Positions 32,039 through 41,653 of a stretch of DNA of 64,000 bases are shown in pieces; position 1 is the first letter of the stretch, and every line of letters begins with the position of its first letter. Source of the stretch: Deinococcus hopiensis KR-140. Its GTDB lineage: Bacteria > Deinococcota > Deinococci > Deinococcales > Deinococcaceae. The translations under genes were made by a program, and so were the position numbers. The DNA is taken from NCBI GenBank assembly GCA_943327755.2, contig CALPYF020000018.1, positions 1 to 64,000 on the forward strand, read 5' to 3'. The notes under the pieces are model-generated. The model saw only the letters and a list, made by a program, of their open reading frames with translations. It was not told where the DNA came from and searched no databases.

Positions 32039-33652
32039 TCACGCCTCCTGCACCCGGCCGCCCCCGACGCGCCACTCGCGCGTGGCGACCCGTTCCACCA
32101 GCCGCCGGTCATGACTGGCGAGGAGCACGGTCCCCGTGAAGTCCAGCAGCAGCGCCTGCAGTGCCTCGATGGCCCGCACGTCCAGGTGGTTGGTGGGTTC
32201 GTCGAGCAGCAGCACCTGTGAGCGCGTGACCCGCAGCCGCGCGAGGCTCAGTCGGGTGCGCTGCCCGCCCGACAGCCCGGAGAGAAGGAAGGCCGGGCCG
32301 CCCGGCACCTCCAGCGCCGCCGCGACCTCGTGCAGCTGGTGCGGCGTCAGCAGCGGGTTGGCGTCCAGCAGCGCGTCCCCCACCGTGTCCAGCCCGAGCA
32401 GTTCCTCGCCGTGCTGCCCGATCAGGCTGACCGTCAGGCCCACGCCCCACGTCACCGCCCCCGCGTGTGGCAGCTCCCCCAGCAGGGCGCGCAGCAGCGT
32501 GCTCTTGCCGCCCCCGTTCGGGCCGGTCAGGGCCACCCGGTCGCCGCGGCGGACGTGCAGGGTCACGCCTGAGAGCACCACACCGGAGCCGCGCGTCACG
32601 CTCAGGTCGCGGACGGTCAGCACCTCCAGCGGCCCCGGCGGCACGGGCGGCAGCGTCAGCCGCAGCGTCCGCGCGTCTCGGAAAGGCTTGTCCGGCGCCC
32701 CGGTGTCCATCCGCTCGATCTGCCGCTCCATGGCCCGCGCACGGTTCGAGAACAGCACCTGCGCCCGCCCCGCCTTGTGCGTCGACAGGAACTTGTCGTT
32801 GTCCCGCGCCCGCGAGCGGTTCTCCTCGACGCTGCCCTTGCTGTTCAGGCGGCGCCGCTCCTCGTCCAGCGCGGCGCGCTTGCGGCGGTACGCCTCGAAA
32901 TCCCGCGCCTGGGCCTCGCGCAACGTGGCCTTGAGGGCCATCGCCGCAGAGTAATTCCCGGGGTACACGCTCAGCGACCCGCGCTCCAGTTCCGCCACGC
33001 CGGTCGCCACCTCGTCCAGGAACGCCCGGTCGTGGCTGGCCAGCACGAACGCGGCGTCCGACGCCCGGATCCAGTCGCGCAGCCACGCCGCGCCATCCAC
33101 GTCCAGGTGGTTGGTCGGTTCGTCCAGCAGGTACACGTCCGCCGGGGCCAGCAGCAGCGCCGCCAGCAGCACCCGCCGCGCCTGCCCACCCGACAGCCGG
33201 TCCGCGCGCGCCCCGGCGTCCAGACCCAGCCCGGCCAGCACTGCCGCCGCGCGGCCCGCGAAGTCGTAGCCGCCCGCGAGCCGGTAGGCTTCCTCGGCGT
33301 CCGCGAAGGCCAGCAGCGCCGCCTCCGACCCGCCGGGCAGCGCCGCCGAGGCCACCTCGAACGCCACCTGGGCCGCGGCCAGTGCCGGGGGCGTCACGGC
33401 CTCCAGCACCGACCCGCCCATCGCCGATCCACCTGCTGACTGGGCCTGCGCCAGCAGCGCCACGCGGCCCGAGCGGGTCACCACGCCCGCATCCGGCGCG
33501 TCCAGCCCCGCCAACACACGCAGCAGCGTGCTCTTGCCACTGCCATTCTCGCCGACCAGCGCCAGCCGTTCCCCGGCCCCCACGGTCAGCTCCACATCCG
33601 AAAACACCATACGGTCCGCGAACGACCGCGCGACCCCACTCAACATCAGCAT
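32039..33652 (-). CDS. ABC-F family ATP-binding protein
   Basis: 537 residues from ATG 33652, preceded by AGGGGGAT; the frame's extra 20 residues upstream are not supported. Two ABC modules in one chain with no membrane segments: Walker A GENGSGKST (first, about 37-45) and GPNGGGKST (second), signatures LSGGQARRVLLA and LSGGQRTRLSLA, and two LLDEPTNHLD Walker B boxes. The linker is rich in Arg/Lys (RRKRAALDEERRRLNSKG) and may contact the ribosome. ABC-F proteins act on the ribosomal E or P site to relieve stalling or protect from antibiotics rather than in transport. Which subfamily it is cannot be settled here. Confidence 0.9.
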   Translation of the reverse strand: MLMLSGVARSFADRMVFSDVELTVGAGERLALVGENGSGKSTLLRVLAGLDAPDAGVVTRSGRVALLAQAQSAGGSAMGGSVLEAVTPPALAAAQVAFEVASAALPGGSEAALLAFADAEEAYRLAGGYDFAGRAAAVLAGLGLDAGARADRLSGGQARRVLLAALLLAPADVYLLDEPTNHLDVDGAAWLRDWIRASDAAFVLASHDRAFLDEVATGVAELERGSLSVYPGNYSAAMALKATLREAQARDFEAYRRKRAALDEERRRLNSKGSVEENRSRARDNDKFLSTHKAGRAQVLFSNRARAMERQIERMDTGAPDKPFRDARTLRLTLPPVPPGPLEVLTVRDLSVTRGSGVVLSGVTLHVRRGDRVALTGPNGGGKSTLLRALLGELPHAGAVTWGVGLTVSLIGQHGEELLGLDTVGDALLDANPLLTPHQLHEVAAALEVPGGPAFLLSGLSGGQRTRLSLARLRVTRSQVLLLDEPTNHLDVRAIEALQALLLDFTGTVLLASHDRRLVERVATREWRVGGGRVQEA

Positions 33653-33900
33653 CAATTGATCCCCCTGACGGGACAGGCCAGCCCGCACGCGGCGGGCGGC
33701 AACTCGGAACACGGCAGTCAGGGGTTACAGACGCAAGGCAGGGAGGTCCTTTGAGTGAACGGAGGGGCAAACGACCGGGCAATCCCGGTGGTCAGGGCTG
33801 ACCGTACCACGCGCCGTAGGGCGGGCACATGCGCCGGATGGCGGAGGGTTCCCTCACCCTTCCGGGACTGTGCGATTCCTTCTCCCCAGGGGCAGGGCGT
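33653..33900. other. Intergenic region between ABC-F and SDR genes; no gene seen
   Basis: About 250 bases upstream of the ABC-F start. Contains short G/C-rich hairpins (for example CTCCCC-AG-GGGCAG near 33885) but no open frame with a ribosome binding site. Confidence 0.5.
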
Positions 33901-34713
33901 TCACCCCTCGGCGGGCACGTCCGGAAAGTTGCTGAGGGGGAAGGTGTCCACGTTCGCGCTGCGCTGCTGCACCAGCACCCCGCCGTCCACGACCACGAAC
34001 TGACCCGTCACGTACGCCGCGTCGTCCGACGCGAGGAACGCCGCCGCGCCCGTCAGGTCCTCGGCGGTGCCGTAGCGGCCCAGCGGCACGGTCTTCTCCC
34101 GCTGCGCCAGATCCTCGCCTTCCAGCCCGTACGTGTTGATGAAGCCCGGCGTGATCCCGTTCACGCGCACCCCGTACGGCGCCATGTCCAGCGCCAGCGC
34201 CCGCGTGAACGCCTCCACGCCGCCCTTCGCCGCGTCGTACGACGTGAAACCCCGGTGCGAGCGGGTCGCGCCGCCACTCGACACGTTCAGGATCACGCCC
34301 CGCCGCCGCGCCGCCATGCCCCGCGCCGCCCGGTGACTGCACAGGAACACGCTCTTGAGGTTCACGCGCAGGAACAGGTCCCACCACGCCTCGTCCGCTT
34401 CCAGGAAGTGCCGCTGGTCACTCGTCAGCGCCGCGTTGTTCACGAGCACGTCCACTGGCCCGAGATGAGCCTCGGTCGCCGCGAAGATCGCCTTCACGCC
34501 CTCCTGCACGCTCACGTCGCCCGGCACGCTCAGCGCCCGCGCGCCCGCCGCCGTCAGGGCGTCTGCGACTGCCTGCGCCGCCGCCGCGTTCACGTCGTTC
34601 ACCGCGACCCGCGCCCCCTCTGCGGCATACCGGTGCGCCAGGGCCGCGCCGATCCCGCCCCCCGCCCCCGTGATGAGCACCGTCTTCCCCGTGAACCGCT
34701 GCAAAGTCGTCAT
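33901..34713 (-). CDS. SDR family oxidoreductase
   Basis: 270 residues from ATG 34713, TACCCT 7 bases before it. Classical short-chain dehydrogenase: cofactor motif TGAGGGIGAALA (about 14-25), NNAAL near residue 97, and the catalytic triad Ser in NVSSGG, with Tyr and Lys in SYDAAKGG (YxxxK). The N-terminal NDVNAAAAQ suggests Asp at the end of strand 2, which favours NAD(H). The C-terminal DGGVLVQQRSAN is usual. The substrate is unknown; glucose/ribitol-type dehydrogenases have this pattern. The start was chosen because the frame upstream is antisense-like. Confidence 0.88.
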   Translation of the reverse strand: MTTLQRFTGKTVLITGAGGGIGAALAHRYAAEGARVAVNDVNAAAAQAVADALTAAGARALSVPGDVSVQEGVKAIFAATEAHLGPVDVLVNNAALTSDQRHFLEADEAWWDLFLRVNLKSVFLCSHRAARGMAARRRGVILNVSSGGATRSHRGFTSYDAAKGGVEAFTRALALDMAPYGVRVNGITPGFINTYGLEGEDLAQREKTVPLGRYGTAEDLTGAAAFLASDDAAYVTGQFVVVDGGVLVQQRSANVDTFPLSNFPDVPAEG

Positions 34714-34720
34714 GACGCAC

Positions 34721-34726
34721 AGGGTA
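34721..34726 (-). promoter_or_regulatory. -10 box of the SDR gene (leaderless type)
   Basis: TACCCT on the minus strand with a 7-base gap to ATG 34713. Confidence 0.5.
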
Positions 34727-34747
34727 CGGCAGGGGAGAGGATTCGGC

Positions 34748-35287
34748 TCAGGACGTCCGGTCGGATGGGTCGGGCAGGTCAGCCAGAGTGATCCCCTCAG
34801 CGTGCAGGAGTTGCACGATACACTCCCGGATGCCGAACAGGTCGTGGTAATCCACGGGAGGAACGGGCAGTGGTGATGGAGCCTCGGTCGCCGCTTCCCA
34901 GCCCAGGTCGCCAACTCGGCGGGCGTGCGTGTTCAAGATCAGGCTGCCGAAGGGGAGCGCTCGCTGGTACCACCAGGGCTCCCGTCCTTCCATGATCCCG
35001 ATCTGGCCCAGGCCAATGACGCTGTCATCCGGTGAGGTCAGCAGGCGACCCACGAAAGCGAACGCCGCATGCAGGGCCGCGTTTCTGCCATGAGAGGTAG
35101 GCAGTCGGAGAAGCAGTTCAATGTAGTGCGCGAACAGCCCTTCAACCAGAAAATACAGGCCGGGAATACCGTTTTCGCTGAACACTTCGTCTGCGGCCAG
35201 CTGATCGTAGGCGGGTTGCAGGTGCGAGAAGGCGGCCTGCCACTGCTCGCGCACGTTGAGGGTCGTCAGCGCCTCAGGTGCAGCCAT
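34748..35287 (-). CDS. Small helical protein, immunity-like (DUF7674-type pattern)
   Basis: 179 residues from ATG 35287, 8 bases after the stop of the zinc permease gene. A longer frame on the same strand through the permease is rejected. It is acidic and helical: YFLVEGLFAHYIELLLRLP, then HAAFAFVGRLLTSPDDSVIG with GLGQIGIMEG. The pattern of a helix ending in a Phe/Leu, a short loop with Ser-Pro-Asp-Asp and a short 'GxxExL' strand resembles small proteins found as immunity or DUF7674-type partners in polymorphic toxin loci, but the match is by eye only. No toxin gene is near. It is probably co-transcribed with znuB. Confidence 0.55.
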   Translation of the reverse strand: MAAPEALTTLNVREQWQAAFSHLQPAYDQLAADEVFSENGIPGLYFLVEGLFAHYIELLLRLPTSHGRNAALHAAFAFVGRLLTSPDDSVIGLGQIGIMEGREPWWYQRALPFGSLILNTHARRVGDLGWEAATEAPSPLPVPPVDYHDLFGIRECIVQLLHAEGITLADLPDPSDRTS

Positions 35288-35295
35288 ACCTGCCC

Positions 35296-36105
35296 TCACT
35301 CCCGTCTGCGCAGCGCCAGTGCCGCCAGGAAGATGGCGGTGTTCACGAGGACGATGGTCGCGCCGGGGGCGGTGTCCTGGTAGTAGCTGAGGTACAGGCC
35401 GGTGACGCCGCCGACCGTGCCGAGCGCGGCGGCGAGGAGCATCATCTTCTTGAGGCTGCGGGCCAGCAGGCGCGCGGCGGCGCTGGACGTGATGAGCAGG
35501 CTGACGCTGAGGGTCGTCCCGACGAGTTGCACGGTGAGGACGACGACGAGGCCGATCAGGATCAGCAGCAGGCTCTCGAGGCGGCGGACGGGGAGGCCGA
35601 CGGCGCGGGCCTCGGTGGGGTCGAAGGACGCGAGCAGGAGTTCCTTCTGGATGGCGGTGAGGATGCCGCCCACGACGACCGTGACAGCCAGGGCCCCCCA
35701 CAGGTCGGCGGGGGTGACGCCGAGGGGGTTGCCGATCAGGAAGTTGCTGAGGTCGGTGGTGAAGGTCGGGGCGCGCGACAGCATGACGATGCCCAGCGCG
35801 AACATGCCGACGAACACGATGCCGATGGCGCTGTCCTGTTTCAGGCCGCTGCGCCGCCCGATGGCGCCGATGCCCAGCGCGGTGAGGACGGCGGCGATGA
35901 GCGCCCCGACGAGCAGGTTGCCTTTCATGAGGAACGCGCCGACGATGCCGGGGAACACGGCGTGGCTCATGGCGTCCCCGATGTAACTGAGGCCGCGCAG
36001 CACCACCCACGCGCCGACGAGGGCGCACAGGACGCTGACGAGCACCACGGCGAGCAGCGCGCGGGTGAAGAAGTCGAATTGCAGGGGATCGGTCAGCAGG
36101 TGCAC
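35296..36105 (-). CDS. znuB: Metal (zinc/manganese) ABC transporter permease
   Basis: 269 residues, about eight membrane helices of the ABC-3 family: FFTRALLAVVLVSVLCALVG at the start, GDAMSHAVFPGIVGAFLM (the conserved EAA-like loop), GIVFVGMFALGIVM, and SLLITSSAAARLLARSLKKM near the end. It forms the channel of a ZnuABC or MntABC importer. It lies downstream of the ATPase and binding-protein genes on the same strand in the order rpmB-znuA-znuC-znuB. Zinc rather than manganese is favoured by the neighbouring CobW GTPase and the paralogue-type L28, but this is an inference. Confidence 0.85.
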   Translation of the reverse strand: MHLLTDPLQFDFFTRALLAVVLVSVLCALVGAWVVLRGLSYIGDAMSHAVFPGIVGAFLMKGNLLVGALIAAVLTALGIGAIGRRSGLKQDSAIGIVFVGMFALGIVMLSRAPTFTTDLSNFLIGNPLGVTPADLWGALAVTVVVGGILTAIQKELLLASFDPTEARAVGLPVRRLESLLLILIGLVVVLTVQLVGTTLSVSLLITSSAAARLLARSLKKMMLLAAALGTVGGVTGLYLSYYQDTAPGATIVLVNTAIFLAALALRRRE

Positions 36106-36181
36106 GGGAGTCCTCGAAGGTGCGGGAAGGTGGTCAGGCCGGGGGTGTCATCCATCATCTTTCAACCATCACCCATCCACC

Positions 36182-36904
36182 TCACGCCTCGGCGTGCGTG
36201 TGCCCCAGGAAGCTGGTGCTGAACGTCGCCTCGATGTTCTGGGTGGTGTACACCTGTTCGGGCGTGCCGTCCGCGACCACGCGGCGGTTGACGAGCACGA
36301 GGTGGTCGCACCAGCGCCGCGCCTGTTCGAGGTCGTGCGTGACCATCACGACGGCGCGGCCCTTGTCGGCCTGCCGCCGCAGGAGGGCCATCAGGGTTTC
36401 CTGGGTGGCGGCGTCCACGCCGGTCAGGGGTTCGTCCAGCAGCAGCAGGTGGCCCTGGCGGGCCAGCATGCGGGCCAGCAGCACCCGCTGCCGCTGCCCC
36501 CCGGACAGCGCGCCGATGTGCCGGCCCCGCAGGTCGAACACGCCGGTCTCCTTCAGGGCGTCCTCCACGATCTGCCTGTCCTTGCGGCCCGGCCAGCGCA
36601 GCCAGCCCAGGCGACCCGTGCGGCCCATCATGGCGACGTCCCAGACGGTCACGGGGAAGCCCCAGTCGAGCGTCTGCTGCTGCGGCACGTAACTGATGCA
36701 GCCGCGCGCGGTGTGGCCCGGGTCGAAGCGCACAGCGCCTTCGGGGTCGGGCAGCAGGCCCACCAGGGTTTTCAGGAGGGTGCTCTTGCCCGCGCCGTTC
36801 GGGCCGATGATCGCGCTGAACGTCCCGGCCTCAAAGCGGACGCTGGCGTTCTCCAGGGCCGTCTGCGGGCCGTATTTGACTGTCAGGTTCTCGACGCCCA
36901 GCAT
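36182..36904 (-). CDS. znuC: Metal ABC transporter ATP-binding protein
   Basis: 240 residues from ATG 36904. Walker A IGPNGAGKSTLLK (about 33-45), signature LSGGQRQRVLLA and Walker B LLLLDEPLTG are intact, then VMVTHDLEQARRW as the switch His. The C-terminal TTQNIEATFSTSFLGHTHAEA is His-bearing as in many metal importers. GGGGAGG lies upstream, 12 bases from the ATG. Part of the zinc import operon; the 103-base gap to znuA holds no promoter that could be identified. Confidence 0.88.
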   Translation of the reverse strand: MLGVENLTVKYGPQTALENASVRFEAGTFSAIIGPNGAGKSTLLKTLVGLLPDPEGAVRFDPGHTARGCISYVPQQQTLDWGFPVTVWDVAMMGRTGRLGWLRWPGRKDRQIVEDALKETGVFDLRGRHIGALSGGQRQRVLLARMLARQGHLLLLDEPLTGVDAATQETLMALLRRQADKGRAVVMVTHDLEQARRWCDHLVLVNRRVVADGTPEQVYTTQNIEATFSTSFLGHTHAEA

Positions 36905-37007
36905 CAGACCAGCATACCTCCCCGCGCGGTGATGTTGCGAGTGCAGAATCAAAAGTGGCGCGGGTGGGGACGTGCGGTCCGCCTCCACCCGCTGCCGCCG
37001 GTGCCGG

Positions 37008-37931
37008 TCAGCCCTTCAGGGCCTTCACCATGATGTCCACGTTCGTCCGGAATGCCTTGAGGTACGTGTCGCCGCCGCTGCCTTTGGGTCCGAGGGCATC
37101 GGTGTACAGCGCGGGGGCGATGCGGGCGCCGGTCTCGCGGGCGAGTGTCTGGGCGAGGCGGGCGTTGACGGTGTTCTCCGTGAAGATCACCTTCGCCCCG
37201 GCTTTTTTCATGGTCTGGGTCAGCACGGCGAGTTCGCGGGCACTGGGTTCCCGTTCGGTGCTCAGGCCCGGGATGACGGCCCCGATCAGGCGCAGCCCGT
37301 ACCGTTCGGCGAGGTAGTGGAGGCTGTCGTGGTTCGTCACGAGCACACGCCGCGCGGCGGGGACCGTGGCGAACTGTTTCTTCGCGTAGGCGTCGGCGGC
37401 GCTGATGGCTTTCAGGTGCGCGGCGGCGTTCTTGGCGTAGGTGGCCTTCCCGGCCGGGTCGAGGCGGGTCAGGGCCGCCTGGGCGTTCTTCACGTACCCG
37501 GCGGCCAGACTGGCGTCCCACCACGCATGCGGGTCGAGCGCGCCGTGGTTGTGCTCGTCATGCCCGGCCTCCGCGTGGTCCTCGCCTTCCCCGGCGGGGT
37601 GCAGTTTCAGGCCCGCCGTGAGTTCCTGCACGGGCACCCTGGGCGCGCTGGCCTTCAGTTTGGGCAGCCAGGGTTCCAGGCCCGCGCCGTTCGCGAACAG
37701 CGTGCGGCTGCGGACGAGGTCGCGGATGGCGCCGGTGCTGGGCTGGAAGGTGTGGGTGTCCCCGCCGGGCGGCACGATGACGTTCACGCTGACGCGGGTG
37801 CCGCCGACGGCCTTCACGAAGTCCGCGATGATCGTGGTGGTGGCGCTGACCTGCAGGGGCGCGGCCTGCGCGGCCGGCGCGGCGCACGCGGCGAGCAGCA
37901 GAGCAGGCAGAAGGAGGTGGGGGCACTTCAC
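37008..37931 (-). CDS. znuA: Zinc/manganese ABC transporter substrate-binding lipoprotein
   Basis: 307 residues from GTG 37931, which overlaps the stop of rpmB (GTGA). The N-terminus has a lipobox LAAC (Cys16). Cluster A-I metal-binding features: GGDTHTFQPST (His ligand), then a His/Asp-rich loop (EDHAEAGHDEHNHG), DPHAWWD (second His), TNHDSLHYLAERYG (third) and IPGLSTEREPSA, with Asp or Glu completing the site. The His-rich loop is a hallmark of zinc-binding members. It captures metal outside the membrane for ZnuB/ZnuC. Coupling to a ribosomal protein gene is unusual. Confidence 0.88.
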   Translation of the reverse strand: MKCPHLLLPALLLAACAAPAAQAAPLQVSATTTIIADFVKAVGGTRVSVNVIVPPGGDTHTFQPSTGAIRDLVRSRTLFANGAGLEPWLPKLKASAPRVPVQELTAGLKLHPAGEGEDHAEAGHDEHNHGALDPHAWWDASLAAGYVKNAQAALTRLDPAGKATYAKNAAAHLKAISAADAYAKKQFATVPAARRVLVTNHDSLHYLAERYGLRLIGAVIPGLSTEREPSARELAVLTQTMKKAGAKVIFTENTVNARLAQTLARETGARIAPALYTDALGPKGSGGDTYLKAFRTNVDIMVKALKG

Positions 37932-38173
37932 AGCAGTTCGATGCCCCGGTACGGGCCGCGGCTGAGAGTGCGCAGGGCGTTCGCGCTGAGCCAGACGGTC
38001 TTCGTGACGCCGCCCTCGCGGATGGCACGCTTGTGGAGGTTGGCGCGCTGCACGCGTTTGGTCACGCCCGTGACCTTGCGGCCCACGCCGCCCTGCGCAC
38101 GGGCCTTGCCGCGCCGGGTGACGCTGTTCACCACGAGGTTCTTCTTGCCGGTCAGGTAGCATTCACGACTCAT
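37928..38173 (-). CDS. rpmB: 50S ribosomal protein L28
   Basis: 81 residues. MSRECYLTGKKNLVVNSVTR at the N-terminus and GGVGRKVTGVTKRVQRANLH match the L28 family. Only one Cys is present, so there is no zinc-ribbon pair. A clear Shine-Dalgarno AAGGAG lies 8 bases before ATG 38173. Zinc-free L28 variants are often placed under Zur control in other bacteria, as substitutes during zinc shortage; here the gene precedes the zinc importer with overlapping ends. Whether a second L28 exists elsewhere in the genome cannot be told from this window. Confidence 0.93.
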   Translation of the reverse strand: MSRECYLTGKKNLVVNSVTRRGKARAQGGVGRKVTGVTKRVQRANLHKRAIREGGVTKTVWLSANALRTLSRGPYRGIELL

Positions 38174-38377
38174 ATTGATTTCTCCTTATCACAAATGGGT
38201 GTGGGGGGAAGGGGATTCGGCGCACGTTCCGCCGGTCCGGTTATACGGATTCCGTTTGTCCCGTTGACAGATCGGTGGTGTTCCAATCTGTCAACTCCAC
38301 GTCCGGAGGGCCGTTTCTCTCCTGTTCGCATCCGCTCGGATTGAACGGCTTTACAAGCCATTCAATCGGAGTCTTTG
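38174..38377 (-). promoter_or_regulatory. Intergenic leader upstream of the rpmB-znu operon with two inverted repeats
   Basis: On the minus strand the order is: a hairpin with arms GATTGAA-TGGCTT and AAGCC-GTTCAATC (about 38332-38367), probably the cobW terminator; a perfect 10-bp inverted repeat GTTGACAGAT/ATCTGTCAAC with a 13-base spacer (38263-38295); TATAAC (38238-38243 region) as possible -10; and TGATAA overlapping the rpmB Shine-Dalgarno. Each arm of the inverted repeat contains TTGACA-like sequence, so it may be an operator. Confidence 0.45.
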
Positions 38378-39433
<1,056 letters not shown>

Positions 39434-39437
39434 GTCC

Positions 39438-39459
39438 TGATAACGATATTCTATTATCA
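39438..39459. promoter_or_regulatory. Palindromic operator TGATAA-N10-TTATCA (Zur-like)
   Basis: A perfect 6-bp inverted repeat with a 10-base AT-rich centre lies between the two divergent starts. It covers the -10 boxes of both: TAGAAT on the minus strand (39448-39453) and TATTAT on the plus strand (39452-39457). The AT-rich composition is unlike the rest of the window. Binding would block both genes. Confidence 0.62.
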
Positions 39460-39464
39460 ATAAT

Positions 39465-39944
39465 ATGGCAAGGTTCCACACTCTCCGACGTTGCCCGCTG
39501 ACCGCCCAGTTCTGGTTCCTGGGCCTCGACGCCCGCCAGGGCGACCTGACCCTGCGCGGCTTCTGCAAGACCCCCACCCCGCACGGCAGCAGCCGCTACA
39601 CCCTGGACGGCCTCAGCCTGCATTCCGCCGGACTGACCCTGCTGCTGCCCGGCGAGCCGCTGCACTTCAACCGCCGCACCCAGACCTTCACGCTCGGCGG
39701 TCGCACCGTGCCCGCCACCGAGGGCCGCCTGCACCTGCGCGCCGCCCTACACGCCCACGAAACCTGGATCGCCGCCCGCCACGGCCCCACCTACCGCGAG
39801 AGCCTCGTGGCCCTGCACCGCCCACCCCGTCCGGTGATGGGGGCGCTGGACCCCTGGCGCGCATTCATCGGTGGCCTGCCGGGCAAGCCGGTGTGGGGCG
39901 TCCCTGTGCCGCTCCAGTCCACCGTTGGATCGGGGATGCTTTAA
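39465..39944 (+). CDS. Unknown protein divergent from the zinc chaperone gene
   Basis: 159 residues from ATG 39465, with TATTAT 7 bases upstream and no Shine-Dalgarno. No signal peptide or membrane segment. Basic and aromatic: starts MARFHTLRRCPLTAQFWFLG; contains GRTVPATEGRLHLRAALHAH, HETWIAARHGPTYRES and a C-terminal PGKPVWGVPVPLQ. Several His (HETW, ARHG) could bind metal. No known family was recognised. Sharing an operator with the CobW-type gene suggests a role in zinc limitation. The reading frame has the strong third-position GC bias of its neighbours, so it is likely a real gene. Confidence 0.65.
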   Translation: MARFHTLRRCPLTAQFWFLGLDARQGDLTLRGFCKTPTPHGSSRYTLDGLSLHSAGLTLLLPGEPLHFNRRTQTFTLGGRTVPATEGRLHLRAALHAHETWIAARHGPTYRESLVALHRPPRPVMGALDPWRAFIGGLPGKPVWGVPVPLQSTVGSGML

Positions 39945-39989
39945 AAAATAAACTGTGCGTGGCTGACCATCCCCAATCGTGCCTGGTGG

Positions 39990-39995
39990 TACGCT
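39990..39995 (+). promoter_or_regulatory. -10 box of trxB (leaderless type)
   Basis: TACGCT with a 6-base gap to ATG 40002. Confidence 0.5.
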
Positions 39996-40001
39996 TCACC
40001 C

Positions 40002-40976
<975 letters not shown>

Positions 40977-40988
40977 TCGTCGCCCCGC

Positions 40989-41020
40989 CGGGACGCTCTG
41001 GGATCTCCCGGGGCGTCCCG
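40989..41020 (+). terminator. Terminator of trxB
   Basis: CGGGACGC (40989-40996) pairs with GCGTCCCG (41013-41020), with an inner GGGA/TCCC pairing and the tail CTCCTTT. Confidence 0.7.
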
Positions 41021-41067
41021 CTCCTTTGACCAGAGTTCTCTAAAACCGGGGGCGCCCGCATCCGTAC

Positions 41068-41073
41068 TATGCT
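41068..41073 (+). promoter_or_regulatory. -10 box of the HD-domain gene (leaderless type)
   Basis: TATGCT with a 6-base gap to ATG 41080. Confidence 0.55.
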
Positions 41074-41079
41074 CAGCGC

Positions 41080-41595
41080 ATGCCGCGCCGTCCCCTCCTC
41101 GCCCGACTCCGCCGCAAGGCCAACGGGTACGCAGCCAAGGCCCGCCGCCTGCTGCGCAGCGTGAACGCCGAGGACGCCCACCCCGACGACCCCTGGGCCG
41201 AGCACCTGCTCACCCCCGCCGAGCAGGTCGTGTACCGCGCCATGGACCCCCGCGACCGCGAGCACGCCTGCCGCGTCACCCGGCACCTGCTGCGCGACCA
41301 CCCGCACGCCGACCCCGAACTGGTCGCCGCCGCGCTGCTGCACGACTGCGGCAAGAGCCTACGCCCCTACTACCTGTGGGAACGCGTGCTGGTCGGCCTG
41401 ATTCCCAACCGCCTGACACGCCTGCTGCCGCCCGTCGGGGCGGTCGGCATCCGCGCGCACCACCCGGAACTCGGCGCAAGGCTGCTGGCGCATGCCGGGG
41501 CGCGGCCCCGCGTGGCCCGGCTGGTCGCCCGGCACCACCACCCGGGCGGGGACCCGGAGGCCATGCTCCTGCACCTCTACGACGATCAGGAGTAG
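41080..41595 (+). CDS. HD-domain phosphohydrolase
   Basis: 171 residues. HD-superfamily metal motif: a first His in DREHACRVTRHLL, then LLHDCGKSL (the HD pair, about 87-95), later HHPELGARLLAHAG and ARHHHPGGDPEAM with further His ligands. It probably hydrolyses a phosphomonoester or a (deoxy)nucleotide; the substrate is not indicated. It ends against a 20-bp hairpin shared with the convergent FKBP gene. Confidence 0.85.
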   Translation: MPRRPLLARLRRKANGYAAKARRLLRSVNAEDAHPDDPWAEHLLTPAEQVVYRAMDPRDREHACRVTRHLLRDHPHADPELVAAALLHDCGKSLRPYYLWERVLVGLIPNRLTRLLPPVGAVGIRAHHPELGARLLAHAGARPRVARLVARHHHPGGDPEAMLLHLYDDQE

Positions 41596-41596
41596 G

Positions 41597-41649
41597 TGAA
41601 CCGGAGCGGCGCCGCCCAGCCACGCCGGGGGCGGCGCCGCTCCGGTTCA
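41597..41649. terminator. Long bidirectional terminator hairpin
   Basis: TGAACCGGAGCGGCGCCGCC (41597-41616) and its exact complement (41630-41649) give a perfect 20-bp stem between convergent genes. T-tract: GGTTTA on one side only, modest. Confidence 0.7.
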
Positions 41650-41653
41650 GGGT

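Noticed and set aside
32109..33782. Alternative 557-residue frame inside the ABC-F gene
   Set aside because: Shifted frame of the ABC-F coding region, Gly/Arg-rich with no motifs.
38263..38295. TTGACA in the inverted repeat as an ordinary -35 box
   Set aside because: No TANNNT at 16-18 bases on either strand; treated as an operator or hairpin instead.
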